A stretch of 64,000 bases of DNA from [Phialemoniopsis] sp. UDSM-2020 (GCA_018873225.1 JAEILZ010000001.1:4712001-4776000), one strand, 5' to 3'; positions 1-11,952 are shown, counted from the first letter of the stretch. Numbers and translations are program-made. The notes: generated by a model not told the origin, from the sequence alone.

Positions 1-246
1 AACGTGACGTGGTAGATGAAAGAATTCTTCATGCCCTTCACCAAGGGAACGAGAGCTTGTCTGGGAAACAACTTGGCTATCATGGAGTTGAAGCTAATCG
101 TTGCTCACCTGACAAAACGATTCCGATGGACTTCCGCGCCATTAACGACGGACGCCTCTATGGCGATGACTGACCACCTTTTGCTGATCCCAGTGAGCGG
201 GAAATGCGAACTTAGCTTCACAGCGATCGAGTCGTCCTTGAAGTGA
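1..246 (+). CDS. cytochrome P450, 3' terminal exon (partial)
   Basis: This is the last exon of a cytochrome P450; the rest of the gene lies left of the window. The heme-binding signature [11 protein letters not shown] is readable at the start of the exon, with the Cys that would ligate the heme iron, followed by the usual helix ([13 protein letters not shown]) and a short C-terminal tail ending in TGA at 244-246. The 15 bases before position 16 hold an in-frame stop and end in TAG, so they look like the 3' end of an intron, with coding starting at 16. The substrate cannot be told from this fragment. Confidence 0.85.
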
Positions 247-415
247 GGAAGGGGTTAAAGGGGGGTCAAAAAATTGATCTAGCTGTATTATCATACTCCA
301 GCATGTGTCGATTTTCCTCCAAGCAAATTGGGCCAGGATAATACGTTTTGGTCGTTTATGTAATGATCATCCATGTTGATATCAGCCTTATACCTATGAG
401 GCCCTCATAACCGAA

Positions 416-2566
416 CTAAACCACAAAACACAAGACATAACATAATAGACATAAGTCTCCCATAAGATACCCCCCAATCCAACAACGCGTTAAGGAGTTT
501 CCACAAGGTCCATGCGATGAGTTCGGAACCACAAAAGTTGAATAACAGTTCAACTCCAAAAGAACGAGGCATATAAGAGGAAATGCGAAGGTCAAGAGCT
601 GAAACGGAGAAATGAGCATCTTGCCCTCTTGGATATGTACACAGATGCCGAAGTGAGTGATAGCCCGTGCTGGACCGTTTGTGATCTCATATGTGGCAAT
701 GTCATTCAGAGGTTCCGTCCAGTCCCTTTCCCGTACTTCAAGTGACGGGCGTGTGAGTGGAAGATAGCGTCGTAAACAACGGAAGACAATCACCCCCCAC
801 GTCACGAGACTGTTGAAGATTGAGGGTGAAAGGAGGAGGAGACTTATCAGGGGTAACGTCAGCTCGCAAGCCTCTGCCAGCCAAGGCACGATGCCCACGG
901 GCTGGAAAACGAAAAGGGAGAACCAGACTGTAAGGACGACGCAGAGGATGACTTGCAATGGTCCCAAATCCCGAAAACCGTCCTTGAAACCGAAGATTTG
1001 GTGTAACGGGGTATACTGGATGACGTGCTTGGAATAGATGTCGAGTATGATTTTCTTCGTAGTATCGTATTCTTCTTGGTATGCAATTCGAACGGCACTG
1101 ACCCCTTTACTAGTTCTCAAATAGATCGGCTCAATCCCAAAAAGTTGCTTGACCGGCGTCCCAAAGCCTCGTTTAGTGGTTGGTTCCAAACGACAAATCC
1201 GACTCCAGACTTCGGTGGTCGACTGTGCTGAATCCTGGGATGATGTCACCACATAGCAATCAACAACTATGATATCGCCTGAATATGCTTCATGAAAACA
1301 AAGGCTTTCTCTGAACTGGACATGCCCTCTCAAGTCTGGGGGTATGGACATGTTGAACAGGCTTGGACCTTTGATAGCCTTCAAGCTCGGAGAAAGCTCG
1401 TCTATCCATAGAGTATAGGTCGACATTTTGTAGTGACGGGTTTTCGAGGATGCGGCTACATTGATGGTGTCGGTATAATATGATTCCTTGGTAGTATAGA
1501 TTGATACTGAATGCAATCCAGATCCTTTTCTGTAATAGACGTCATCACTCTGAAGTTGTAGTCCAAGAGCAATGAGGCAAGAGGAGTTGTCATCCTTCCG
1601 CCCACACTTGAGGATTGCGAATGGGTTATCTTCCTCTTCTGAAAGGAGACCAGTGAACCGGATGCATCCATTTGCCATAGTCCACGTCCGCTCTTGGTAA
1701 GACATGAAAGGATGTCGCACGAACATTGCGCTCCGCTTGAATGCTGCCGGGTGAGGAGCTAAGACCCCATGATAGGTGTCGTCGACTTCTCCAGTAGATG
1801 ATGTAGTGGTCGGTACAGAAGACCAAGCGAATAGGGAATCGTCATCCGTATTCTTCAATATTTCCTCTTGGAGTCTTAGAAAGGCTTTAGATCGCTCGCC
1901 ATACACAAGCGGCATATTGACGTCAAAGATACCCAACAGGCAATATGCGATATCTTCAGCCCGTGTCGTCTCTCGTTCAGCGGCCCAGCTCATCCTCTCC
2001 GCCACGCTCGCATGGGAAAAGAAGGAAGGGAGATCATGTTGATGTTTTCTGCGGTTCTCCTCAGTCAGGAAAAATTGGTCTATCCCGGTCACAGAGCTGA
2101 CAAGCCGAGAAAAGTCGTCGCGGGTGCCAAGGTACTTCCAATTTGCGGAGAAGAAGTGCAAAGTGCGTGGAGCCAGCAGCTCCTGTAGCGTCCATCCTCG
2201 TGTAAACCACCGGCTGCCTCCAATTTCGCTAGCTTGCGAGACATCGGTGAGGAATGCGTAGCATACGGCTGCTTGCGAATACCAAAGCATCATCGAGTTG
2301 ATGGCCTCAGACAGCTCGGCGCTGCTGAACTTGTCGATACAGCAGGTGTCGATCCAAGCGTAGTGATATCCATCCCTCAGCGCTTGGTCGCAGGTCAATT
2401 GAATCTTTTTGAATCCCAGTTTTCGCTCCGCGAGACGTCGAGACCGGCGCATATCTTCATAGCTGACTTCCCCGGTTCCCCAAGTATGTGACAGGATCGC
2501 GTATTGCGGCACGTGGGACCCAGGAAAGTCCTCGAATTCCAACGTCGTGGCGTTGAGTAAGCGCAT
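416..2566 (-). CDS. HET-domain (heterokaryon incompatibility) protein with C-terminal membrane segments
   Basis: The single-exon gene encodes 716 residues. The N-terminus has the canonical HET-domain opening: MRLLN..., then YAILSHTWG near residue 22, then a block ending in YAWIDTCCID, and GWTLQELLAPR further on. HET domains act in fungal non-self recognition and can trigger cell death when heterokaryons form. The middle part has no motif I recognise. The last 170 or so residues contain several strongly hydrophobic stretches, so the protein may be membrane-anchored, which differs from the NACHT-type HET proteins. The ATG at 2566 fits the family start. No intron is needed. Confidence 0.88.
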   Translation of the reverse strand: MRLLNATTLEFEDFPGSHVPQYAILSHTWGTGEVSYEDMRRSRRLAERKLGFKKIQLTCDQALRDGYHYAWIDTCCIDKFSSAELSEAINSMMLWYSQAAVCYAFLTDVSQASEIGGSRWFTRGWTLQELLAPRTLHFFSANWKYLGTRDDFSRLVSSVTGIDQFFLTEENRRKHQHDLPSFFSHASVAERMSWAAERETTRAEDIAYCLLGIFDVNMPLVYGERSKAFLRLQEEILKNTDDDSLFAWSSVPTTTSSTGEVDDTYHGVLAPHPAAFKRSAMFVRHPFMSYQERTWTMANGCIRFTGLLSEEEDNPFAILKCGRKDDNSSCLIALGLQLQSDDVYYRKGSGLHSVSIYTTKESYYTDTINVAASSKTRHYKMSTYTLWIDELSPSLKAIKGPSLFNMSIPPDLRGHVQFRESLCFHEAYSGDIIVVDCYVVTSSQDSAQSTTEVWSRICRLEPTTKRGFGTPVKQLFGIEPIYLRTSKGVSAVRIAYQEEYDTTKKIILDIYSKHVIQYTPLHQIFGFKDGFRDLGPLQVILCVVLTVWFSLFVFQPVGIVPWLAEACELTLPLISLLLLSPSIFNSLVTWGVIVFRCLRRYLPLTRPSLEVRERDWTEPLNDIATYEITNGPARAITHFGICVHIQEGKMLISPFQLLTFAFPLICLVLLELNCYSTFVVPNSSHGPCGNSLTRCWIGGYLMGDLCLLCYVLCFVV

Positions 2567-3141
2567 CCTGACCAGTGTCTGTTGGAAGTCGAAACCCTAT
2601 GGCAATTCGAGAGGAAAGAGGCTCAATTACATATAAGTCGAGCGAAGGTTGTGCCTGTCCTATCACGGGTTTGATTGGGCTGCTCTCTTCGTTTGGATGG
2701 GTTGTCACATCAATTTATGGTTGGCGATGTGCTTGCCCCCTATTCCATGAGAAAATTCTGCCCTGACATAACTCAGCCATCTATTCATCCCTGTTGAGCT
2801 GCCTGTTCCAGCGTGCCATCAAAGGCGCAGCTGAGGTTGCCTGGACAGGGATACACCACAGGTGCACCGAGCGCACTGAAAAGAACATCGGATTTACCTA
2901 ACAAGGACCTGTGCCCAGGGATCACCGTTGCATGGATTTCCAGGATCCGATGATATCAGAAATTGGTCATTGGGATAACACGTAGGTAGCGGACCAGGCT
3001 ATCTCGCGCGCGCGCAATCAACCAGAACAACAATCCGGTCATCTGGGGTTGACCCCACACCACCTTCTCCAGCTCCCAGGGTCGATGCAGGGGTTGTTGA
3101 AACATTAAAAAGCTACTCGCAACTCGCTTCCTCTCCCTGCA
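2567..3141. other. intergenic region, no gene seen
   Basis: This stretch separates the HET gene from the convergently placed end of the SDR gene. It holds a short CG-alternating run near 3006 and no ORF with recognisable content. Confidence 0.5.
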
Positions 3142-4184
3142 TTAAGATGAAACATGTTTCGATACCTTGTCGAAGACCTGTAACGTAAAATCCCACACCT
3201 TGCTAGCCATGCCTTCATCTAAGTAGCCACGTAGGACCGGATTTGGCGGTACCTCTTCGCTTGTTTCATTGATCAGAACGACAGATCCTGGACTGAACAC
3301 ATCACTGGTCAAGTGATATGCGTGTCGATCGCCGCTTTCTTCAGGGGTGATGCCCTGAATGAGCATCAAAAGACCGACGACGTTGCGGATGCAGGCCAGT
3401 GCAATCGACCACAAGAAGCTCGAGGACTCAGGTGCTCGCAACTTTGAGAAGATCTCCGTCCTCACCAGACCGGGAAACGCATGCATCAGCTTAACATTGC
3501 GGTTGGCAGGATCCTGCTGGATTTGGTTTAGGGCGAGGCTCATCATCGTAGTCGTGTGATTGATGACGGTCGTGGTTGACCAGTTGGCCTTGTTCTCGAG
3601 GCCGAGGTCACTCGTGTTGATGGCTTGCTCCTTCCCAGCATTTAGTACGCTTAGAACACGAGGGTTTGGCGACTTTCTGAGCAGTGGGAGTAGATTCATC
3701 AAGAGCCGAATTCGGGAGTAGTATGATAGTGCAAAGCAGATCTCGAGACCCTCTGAAGTGTCTTCGCCAAGGAGTGTCAGTACAATATGCAACTGCAAGG
3801 TACAGACTTTAGACACTTACATTCTGCCCCGTTAAGCGGGTACAGTCCTTGGCTCATGTAGAGCAGGTCGACTCTCTCCTCCTGCTCTTTGATTCGTTCG
3901 CACGCAACTTCGACGGCGGCCAGCAGTGAGACATCGGCTTCAACGAAAATGATCTCGCACGACGGGTTCTTTTCCCTCAATCGCTGCCGTTGTGGTTCAA
4001 ACCTCTGGGCAGATCTTCCCAGTATGTAGAACTTGGAGTCATGAACCAGAGGCACCAGCGTCTCAAGTGTGCTGGCACCTATGCCGCTTGTAGCACCAGC
4101 AAAGACGCAGATTAGTCCGCTAGACTTTGAGCGGTCGGCTGCGAAAGCAGCGTTGCTCTGCTGGATAGATGCTATCTTGACCAT
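3142..4184 (-). CDS. short-chain dehydrogenase/reductase, retinol-dehydrogenase-like
   Basis: Two exons fit: 4184-3821 and 3761-3142, with an intron of 59 bp (GTAAGT donor, CTGAC branch site, AAG acceptor). The start was set at the ATG at 4184 (MVKIASIQQ), because the ORF upstream of it has no conserved content. The Rossmann motif is visible as GATSGIGAST, and the usual NAG motif is replaced by MSQG. The classical active-site YxxxK is not seen at its expected place, where the sequence reads NHTTTMMSL. This matches a fungal SDR group annotated as retinol dehydrogenase-like, so catalysis may be altered or lost. The AAG acceptor was chosen because it alone keeps the frame and gives a sensible join. 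Confidence 0.72.
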
Positions 4185-4208
4185 TGTGTAGTTCTCGGCA
4201 GCCTTGCC

Positions 4209-4240
4209 AGAACACCGCGAAAGCCGAACACCGCGAAAGC
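4209..4240 (+). repeat. 16-bp tandem duplication upstream of the SDR gene
   Basis: The 14-base unit AACACCGCGAAAGC occurs at 4211-4224 and again at 4227-4240, just upstream of the SDR start codon (minus strand). It looks like a local slippage duplication in the 5' leader. Confidence 0.6.
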
Positions 4241-4606
4241 GCGGCCGAGTCGACGAAAGAAGATGCAAATGAAGCGATTGGATGTCCAACGTTGCCAGCC
4301 TCGCTTCGTCACTCCATTCATTCAACTTAATTGCAGTAAGAGTAAACATGGCTCAAGCCAGCCCACGCTACCAGAGAAATAGTAAATCGGGCCAAGCTCT
4401 CGCGAGATCGCGCGCTAGTTGCTGTTATGTCCGGGAATAATTTTCTGTTATCGCCGATCGCGGATCGCGAGCCAAGACAAGAGTCATCCTGCGTACTTTG
4501 CAGGGTTTTCTTGCTACGCAAATCCGTGCACCGTGCAATACCACTCAGCCTGCACATACCTTCTCCAACTACGTCCGAAGCCGCTTCCGGGCGCCACTAC
4601 GTGACC

Positions 4607-5147
4607 ATGTCGCGAATCCTGGCCTACATCAGAGCCGTCAACGCGAGGATCCGCTCGAACAAGACCCTCGACTACTTCTGCTCGACGCGTAAGTTTACCA
4701 GTCTGACTTCCAAGTCGATCTACCTCGACTCAAAGGCCCAAGATACTGACATGCTGGCCAACTCTAGACTTCTGGGGTCCGGCGTCAAACTTTGGCGTGC
4801 CTCTCGCCGCCATTGCTGATGCGCAGAAAAGTCCGGATCGGTGAGTCATCCCTGAACCTGCGCTGGTCTTGCGCTCCTGTGATGGGACCTTCAAGCAGCT
4901 CTTGCTAACCTTTGCACTCATTAGGATCTCCGGTCCTATGACTGGTGCTCTCACAGTCTACGCATTCACGTTCATGCGGTACTCCCTGGCTGTCACCCCG
5001 CGTAACTACCTCCTGTTCGCGTGCCACTGCGTCAATGCTGTGGCGCAGGTGACTCAGAGCTATCGGTGGACCATGTATCACTACGGTGGAGGCAAAGAGA
5101 AAGAGAACGCGGCCAAGGAAGCTTTGCCGGCTCCTGTCGCGCTGTGA
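4607..5147 (+). CDS. MPC1: mitochondrial pyruvate carrier subunit, MPC1-like
   Basis: Three exons (4607-4688, 4768-4840, 4925-5147) join in frame to a 125-residue protein; both introns have GT-AG ends. The joined protein shows the MPC1 family landmarks: STHFWGPASNFGVPLAAIAD across the first junction, then RISGPMTGAL, and the conserved TPRNYLLFACHCVNAVAQ block. MPC1 pairs with MPC2 or MPC3 to import pyruvate across the inner mitochondrial membrane. Compared with what I remember of housekeeping fungal MPC1 proteins, this copy has unusual N- and C-terminal ends, so it may be a second paralog. A pyruvate carrier near a pathway that should yield pyruvate is suggestive, but the two lie more than 20 kb apart. 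Confidence 0.85.
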
Positions 5148-5369
5148 GGACGGGGAACAAGATGTTTACACCCAGCATTACACTATTGTTACCATTGACT
5201 AGAAGGTTCTGTAGACTAGAGATCTCGTAGACCGTTCATAGAATCCAAGTTTCACAAGAAATCGATCCATTAATCGTTCAGGCAGCTCCAAAGTCCGTCT
5301 TTCGAGCACTGGCACGGACTAAGCATGGCCAGCGCAAGAGATCGTAGAGTTTGGGCGGTGCTCCGCCGC

Positions 5370-6659
5370 TCACTCGAGACGGTACAACAGGGTTCCGAAG
5401 CCAAGTTGGTCATATCCGCCGCTTGTAGAGCCATAGTCACCGCCACCCCCCTCGGCACCACCGCCAGCCTTGACAACCTGGTCACGGTACGCCCGGGTCC
5501 AGGACGCGTCCAGCTTCTTGACTCCAGCATAGTGAGCATAGAGCAACTCGCCGATAGGCCGGATACCGCCCCGACCGCTGGAGCTGATGGCAGTTGCAGT
5601 GCCGTACTCATTCGTGTAGGGGCTGAAAGGCACATCGTTGCCGGTATTGTACTTGAACACGTACTCGGAGCTGGATAGCGGTTAGTGTGCGAAAGGAGAC
5701 ATGCAAACTCGTCGATCTACTCACCCGGCAAGGATGCGGTTCTCCATCAGAGCGAACAGGTCGACGCCCTGGTTATACGACTGCTGAGCTAAGACACCCA
5801 GTAGTCCAAAGTCTAAGAGGGCGTGGCCCTGGTCACGACCAGCCTCTTGACCCTGTCCCAGAGGTTTGTTGGTGCCCGATTCTTTGTGGATCGTGTGGAT
5901 GGCGTTGGGCAGAGCGCCCATGCCGGCGCCGCTCTTGAAGTAGTTGACAGCTTCGTTGATAAGCCCCTGGTCATCTGCAAGGACACCAATGGCATGAAGA
6001 GACGCCAGCTGGGCAAGGTCCCACTAATTATGTATTCAGTCAGTTCAGAATTTCTATGCGCCTCAAACCCCATTCGGGAAGATGCTCACGTTCGCCCAGT
6101 AGTGGGTGATACCCGCACCGACATGGTTCGCCAGAAAGTCTCTGTTCATGGGCAAGAAGACCTTCTTCATCATGTCAGTAAACGCCTTGAGACCAGTCCA
6201 CTTGCTGTAACCCCTTAGTATCTCCGCTGCGTTGGCAAGTTGGTACCCCTGCAAGCCGGCCACGAGGAATTTGTCGTTGCTGCCGGTCACCGTGGTGAGC
6301 GTGGTGGCCCACGCGTTGAGGATCTTGGCCGCCGCGTCGCCGTAAGCCGCGTCACCGGTGACCTTCCAGTAGATGGCGTTGGCGTACGCGGCATGGGCGT
6401 CGCGGTAGAGTACGGCATAGTTCTCAGGGTCGCACCACGACGCGCCGCGGCAGATGACGGCGGCAGCAGCGGGTGCGTAGCCCTTGTTGGCGCGGGCGAC
6501 GAGCTTGTTCCAGCCGCTGAGCCAGGGCTCGCGCTTGGCGTTGACGTGGCCCTTGATGCGGTCAAAGTCGGCGGCCGTGTGCAGCAGACCTGGGTGCACG
6601 GCAGCCAGCGCGGACTGCGCGAGCAGCAGGGGAAGTCCGAGGAAGTATGTAGCCTTCAT
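5370..6659 (-). CDS. secreted alginate-lyase-family protein
   Basis: Three exons (6659-6090, 6023-5734, 5670-5370) give about 386 residues. The N-terminus is a clear signal peptide (hydrophobic core LGLPLLLAQSALA). The mature part begins VHPGLLHTAADFDRIKGHV and continues with an all-helical pattern and HYWANWDLAQLASLHAIGVL across intron 1, as in the fungal alginate_lyase (PL-type, alpha/alpha toroid) family. Such enzymes cleave uronic-acid polysaccharides by beta-elimination; in ascomycetes the true substrate is usually unknown. Intron phases match at both junctions. The C-terminus is Gly-rich and ends in a conserved-looking GGYDQLGFGTLLYRLE. Confidence 0.82.
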
Positions 6660-7316
6660 GATGATGTGCGGTTGGCGCTATTTGGAGTTGCTGCTTGATG
6701 GGCTTCGATCAAGACTGTCGTGGACGGGAAACCTCCCTCTATTTAATCAAGTCTAGATGTTGACCTCCTGATGTGCTACTGGATCCCTCCTTCGAGTTGT
6801 AAAGGTCAACTCTCCGAGACTTTACCCCAGCTCCGAATTGTGTTCCAATGTTGACGATGAGGATTCAGAGTTGCGGTGGTGTAAAGAGACAACTCCCGCC
6901 CTTGTGACAAAGACGCGTAGTGTTACTGTTTTCTTGGCACCCATCGGCATTGGGTAGATGGTGCCGATCTTTACTGGGAGTCAAGAAGCTAGCACTACCC
7001 CACGGGGAAGGCGGAATTGAATCTGCGGGGACATGAAACTGTCCAGAACCTCCTCGAATAAAACTTGCAAGCGCACTAATTAGAAATCAGATTTCTGACA
7101 AGGGTTCCAGCTCTCCGGGCCGGCAAGTGCCCCGGCGTCCGGGACTTAACACAATCTTATACTGGTTCCGTTACTTCACCCGACTCCCGGCAGGGATGAG
7201 CTGAATGTGGGAGGCAAACTTTCAATTGCCGACAATTGACCACAACAGAACGATAATCCATCGTTCATACGAGGCAACGTCGTTTTTCTTTATGAAAACA
7301 TCTTGACATTCTTGAA
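6660..7316. other. intergenic region, no gene seen
   Basis: This is the promoter side of the alginate-lyase gene and the 3' side of the hypothetical gene to its right. I saw no ORF, RNA gene or strong repeat. Confidence 0.5.
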
Positions 7317-8911
7317 CTAAACTATGTCTGCTAAAGCCCCCACAAGGATAGGAAATCCGTCATTTCCAGCCGAGAAGACCAGCTTATTGCTACTACCAGG
7401 GACACGCTTCAACGGAAGATCCATCACAGCCAGCGTGGTGTTTGCGATCTCGTCAAGAGAGATCACATCGGGTATGGTCAATTCAATCTCAAGGCCCCAC
7501 GTGAGAATGAGCTTCGAAGTCTTCCAAACTGGGTTCTTGACACTCTTTGGGGCCTTGGGTTGTAATTGAAACTTGCCGCGAATATCAGTGGTATCCCACA
7601 GACCTCGACTGAGATTACCAGCGTATGGTTTCTGCAGGAACGTGATCGTGGCAGAGAGCGAGTTGATGAATTTCTTCTGTTCGTCGCTCAGAGTCTCATG
7701 CGGTTTTGCTCCGTCCAGCAATGGATGCCCGAGGTCTGACCATTCTCGGTCCCAGACGTTGGCAAGAGGTATGAGGTAAGGCCCGTCCCGCACCATGTCG
7801 GTTGACGCTGTACTGGCCCGGACCCAGTAGTCTGTGATTATCTCGTACGACGGCAAGCTGTACAGAGGCTGGTAGAAGACGGTGCTGGGATCAATCAGGT
7901 CCTTTAGGGGTTTCGTCGTGTCTTGCAGCGCCAGCTGCAGCCAGTCCTGATCAACGGCAATCACGGGCATGTTGTTACTAGCGATTGTTAGCACCAGAAG
8001 CTGTGATCAGGAGAGACGGCATTACCCAGCCTGAGGCTCCAGGCGCATGTCGGCCAGTCTGAGCACTTCCAGCTGCGCTGAGGCACTGCTTAACGCAGGC
8101 TTCTGTAGTTGCGCTAGAGCAAGCTGGGCAGTTCTCTCCGCTTCCCAAGCCTCGTTGTAATTGTTCTTGCTGCGAATGAAGTCGATCAAAGAAGCATTCG
8201 GCTTCAAGTCTTGCCCTAGCAGGTGGCTTCGGAACACCTGGTTCTTTTTGCTCTTCGCTTGAACGAGGTTCTGGCGTGATTGAACCAGCTCGGCTGATTC
8301 ATTCTCCTGGCACTTGGTAAGTAAGCTGTCTAGCGAAAGTTTTGAACGTATGGTCTATACTTCTCCGACGTTCTCAAGGTACCTACGCATACCATTTGTC
8401 AATACAAATCAATTTGGGGGAAACTGGTTGACACTTACAGATCGACAAAGTCAAAGTAGGAGCCTCCTGTCAGCCTGAAGGTGGGGTAGTTGACTTGTTG
8501 CATGATGTCACCATAAGTGAACAGTTGGTAGTTTGTGACCTCTGCTGGACATGCTGGACCTTCGAGTATGCCGAGCTGCCCGGGGTCACCAAAGAAAAGC
8601 GCACGGTGATCATCGGACAGACTACCAGAACTAGTGAACTTGTTCTTGAGGCAGAGGCCGATGGCTTTCCAGAAGAGAGGGGGCTGTGTGCTGGGCCCAG
8701 TGTCGGGGCCATTGGGTGGTGCAGGTGCTGGAGCGGAGAAGCGCGGAGGGATAGGAATGACACGGTTCGATGAAACAACTGGCTGACTCAAGCCAGCAAG
8801 TCCCTCGCTCAGAGGCATAGAAGCCAGGGCATCAGCATGATCCGACGCTGTTACTTGGACAATCCCAACGTCCACAAGTGCCTGCAAAGAGGGAGGCAAT
8901 GGTGCAGTCAT
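7317..8911 (-). CDS. hypothetical protein, family not recognised
   Basis: Three exons (8911-8439, 8325-8026, 7977-7317) join in phase to about 477 residues. The second intron is 48 bp with a GCTAAC branch site. The protein has a Pro-rich linker at about residues 52-78, a segment rich in Glu, Gln and Ala that may form a coiled coil in exon 2, and a C-terminal half with mixed alpha/beta composition ending in GNDGFPILVGAL. No signal peptide or membrane segment is evident and no domain is recognised. The start is uncertain: the reading frame stays open upstream of the ATG at 8911 to a possible acceptor (CCTTCAG) near 8938, so an extra 5' exon is possible. Confidence 0.6.
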
Positions 8912-8939
8912 TTTGCCGCTAGCTATCGTCACAGCCTGA

Positions 8940-10070
8940 AGGAGAACGTTTCAATGGATCGGGTGTTGTGGAATTGTAAAAAATGTCTGCTGCAACATAA
9001 GTAAGTGAATGCAACCCAGACGGGCACTGGCTGCTTTATTGACTTTGCTGCCCCAGTCAGAGTCAAGCTCTTTCCCAGTATCCATGCTTTACGCATTCTC
9101 GGGATAAATGTCCTTTTGGCAGCGGCAACTATTACTGCTGTGTAACATCTGAAAAGAGACAAAGAACGACGCTGGTCAGCCTCCAGCTGGTGTGCTCCAC
9201 AGCCCAAACTGCAACGGTGTCTGACCAATTGTTGAAATCAGTCAGACGATCAGTTTCGTTTGGCTGGACGCCGGCATGGTGGCTGGCGGGGCCTCCATAA
9301 CCTGGCTGCCAGCGCATCTAGTGGCTAGCTGACCTTGGTGGCTGGCTGACTGCCGGAGCGGTAATTGCACCTCAACGGCCGGCTAAGGGCGGGGTTGATG
9401 CAACCCAATCACCGTTTCTGGGTGGGTTCAACTTGGCGCCTAGAGTCTTCGCAACTCTTGCCAGCTCATGTGCACGATTATCACTGTCCTTTTTCACCCT
9501 CGCCATGACGGCGAGACGCGTACTGTGATATGAAAAGGGTAGCATGCAGCAATGGCGACAAGCTGACGCGAGATCGTCGACAGCTTGACCGATACCGAAT
9601 GCGGCTTTGCTGAAAGCCGTGGCTAGCTGTTGTGATGAACTTCAATGGCGAATCTGCAAGTTGGCGGATGATCGAAACAAATGTTGGGTGAGTTTGGAGG
9701 CTTGGCGGACTATGGCGACGTCAACTCCCTCATGATCGTCAACTTGTCGACCGAGACTAGACAACTCCGTGATGCTGTGGCTGGCTGTGATATAAGAGTC
9801 TAGACGCATCCAAAACACTTCGCGCAAAAAGATGTGCGAAGGATAGCGGCGATATCCGCGAGGGCGCAGAAGGACGATGTTGGATGAAAGGTCGGAAGAC
9901 GAAGCTCCAAACTCTCAAGTATAAGAATGCCGGTCCTCGCCAGCTTTGGTAAGGTCCTGATCCTCTGTTCACCACATGAAAACAGAACAGAACAGCTACC
10001 GGAACTCAAAGCCTCAGTGCAACACACATCATACAATCTTCATAGCTTTCATCTCTTACGGTTCACCAAC
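8940..10070. other. long intergenic or upstream region with short GGCTGGCTGAC-like repeats
   Basis: No convincing gene is seen. Between about 9285 and 9360 there are several variants of TGGCTGGC(TGAC). The words GATCGTCGACAGCTTGACC and GATCGTCAACTTGTCGACC, at about 9571 and 9736, are related. These may be control elements of the plus-strand gene at 10071, or of the minus-strand gene to the left, which may have a 5' exon here. Confidence 0.4.
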
Positions 10071-11676
10071 ATGTCGACCGACAAGATCAACCAACTCTTC
10101 TGGCTTTACTATGGCCAGGCCATCAAGGACAAGGCCGGCGCCAAGTTCGGTTCCACGGGCGCCTTCTTCTTGGCTACTGAGGCCCAGAAGGGTCCTGTTG
10201 GCGGTAGCAACATTCCTGATGAGTACACCTACCAGGGTCTGTACGACATCGGCAACAACCTGCTCGCCATTGACAACCTGTTCTACAACCCATCCGCTCT
10301 TCATGGATACTATGAGGCCATTGGCACGTGAGTATGACCTTTTTGACTAGTTCAATACTTTCGTATACTGATTAGAGACTGCAGGTACTTGAACTGGGTC
10401 GACCTGGTAGGTTGAGAGACTGTGCTCGCTTCAGAGACATCGCTGACACATCGCAGCAAGGCAAGCCAAACGCAGCTCTGGACTCTGCTCTGCTTCAGGC
10501 CCTCCAGGACCAGGCTGCCGACCAGACCAAGTATGCTACGGAGCGCACCAACGCCGCCAACCAGTGGAAGGCGGACAAGGAGCTGGGTCTGACTACCCTG
10601 AGCTTCTACGACTGGGTCTATGGGGGCAATGCTCCCGCCTTCATCGCGGCTCAGAAAGAGCTCGCCAGGATTGGCTCCAAGATCCAGGGCATTCAGTCCC
10701 AGATCAACGGCCCCATGGCTGCTACCATCAACAAGGACCGAGCTACCTACGATCAGGGTTCGGACCAGCAGAAGGACTGGCCAGGGTACGTGAACTTACG
10801 CACACCTTGTGGATAATTTGACCGCACTACTAACTCGACACAGCGCCAATATGCACGGTGCATTCGGCAACATCCTCAGCCCTGAGGAGCTTGTGCGCAA
10901 GTTTAACTCGGGTGAGGCCGTCCCCCCTCCCGACTTCCAGCGCATCCCGGCCTTCAATGCCCCAAAGTACAAGCAGGCTGTTCAGGCCGCTATGAGGAAG
11001 GCTGAGGGCGAGTACGACCCCGCCAACTCGGTCTCCTTCACCATCGACACAGGCAAGAGCACCTCGGATTTCGACTTTGGACAGACCAAGGTCGGTGCCA
11101 ACATCGGTGGCACCTTCGGCGGCTGGTTCTCGTTCAACGTCGGTGGTGAGCATTCGTCAGAGTCTTCCACCCTGAAGACCGGCGAAGAGAGCAACAAGGT
11201 GTCCGTCAGGATCACCTACGACACTATTGAGCTTATCGACATCACTCCTGGATCGTGGTATGTATCTTGATCATCCTTCAAACAATCAAACACCACACTG
11301 CTAATAGTCCCATCTTTCTAGGAACATCGACTTCACCAAGTACAAGCTGCGCAACGATGCTCCCGCGGCCGTCAAGGCCCTGGCGCGTGTCAGCCAGCTC
11401 GTCATCGCCACCGGCATCGGCTACGAGATTACCGTCGGTTCCTCTACCGCCAGCACCCTCGACACCAAGCTCAAGGAGACGACCAGCGCCGGCGGTAGCG
11501 TCAGCGTCTTCGGCATTCCACTCAGCTTGGGCGGCAGTGGCAGCCACTCCGAGGAGCACGACTCGCACACGGCCACCTGGGATAGCGCCAGCAAGACCTT
11601 CAAGGTCGTCCCCGCCACTGATGTCGGCTTCGCCACCGTCGTCGGTGTTGTCGGTGAGAAGCTCCATATACTGTGA
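10071..11676 (+). CDS. hypothetical protein with beta-rich C-terminal half
   Basis: Five exons (10071-10327, 10385-10406, 10457-10785, 10844-11257, 11322-11676) join without a frame break to 458 residues. The second exon is only 22 bp. The N-terminal part is helical and rich in Gln, Ala and Lys, with a possible coiled coil around LARIGSKIQGIQSQI. The C-terminal half alternates hydrophobic with Ser/Thr/Gly residues (for example GGTFGGWFSFNVGGEHSSES), as in extended amphipathic beta-strands. I do not recognise the family. The pattern recalls proteins that insert beta-hairpins into membranes, but that is only an impression. There is no signal peptide. Confidence 0.7.
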
Positions 11677-11952
11677 ATGGCTATTTCCTGCGTGCGCTGG
11701 TGATCGAGGAGAATAGGTGGGGTGCTCATACTACACTCACTTAGGGCCATATGGCTTCTCTATTAAGTCTAATTAGTCACGCGCTATCATGAAGTACTTG
11801 TTTTTCCGATTTACAGCATTAATTGCGCATTTCCCTAACGTCAATGAATCGCCTCCGTGATGTATGAAAGAACCCTTGTGCAGTGTGGCCCAGTATCCTG
11901 ATGGCAATCAATTACTAGATGTCCTCTTCCTCACTTCACAATTCAGCTACTG

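Noticed and set aside
3793..3820. 28-bp intron in the SDR gene ending at TTGCAG
   Set aside because: It is too short for a fungal intron and out of phase with the next exon; the 59-bp alternative with an AAG acceptor keeps the frame.
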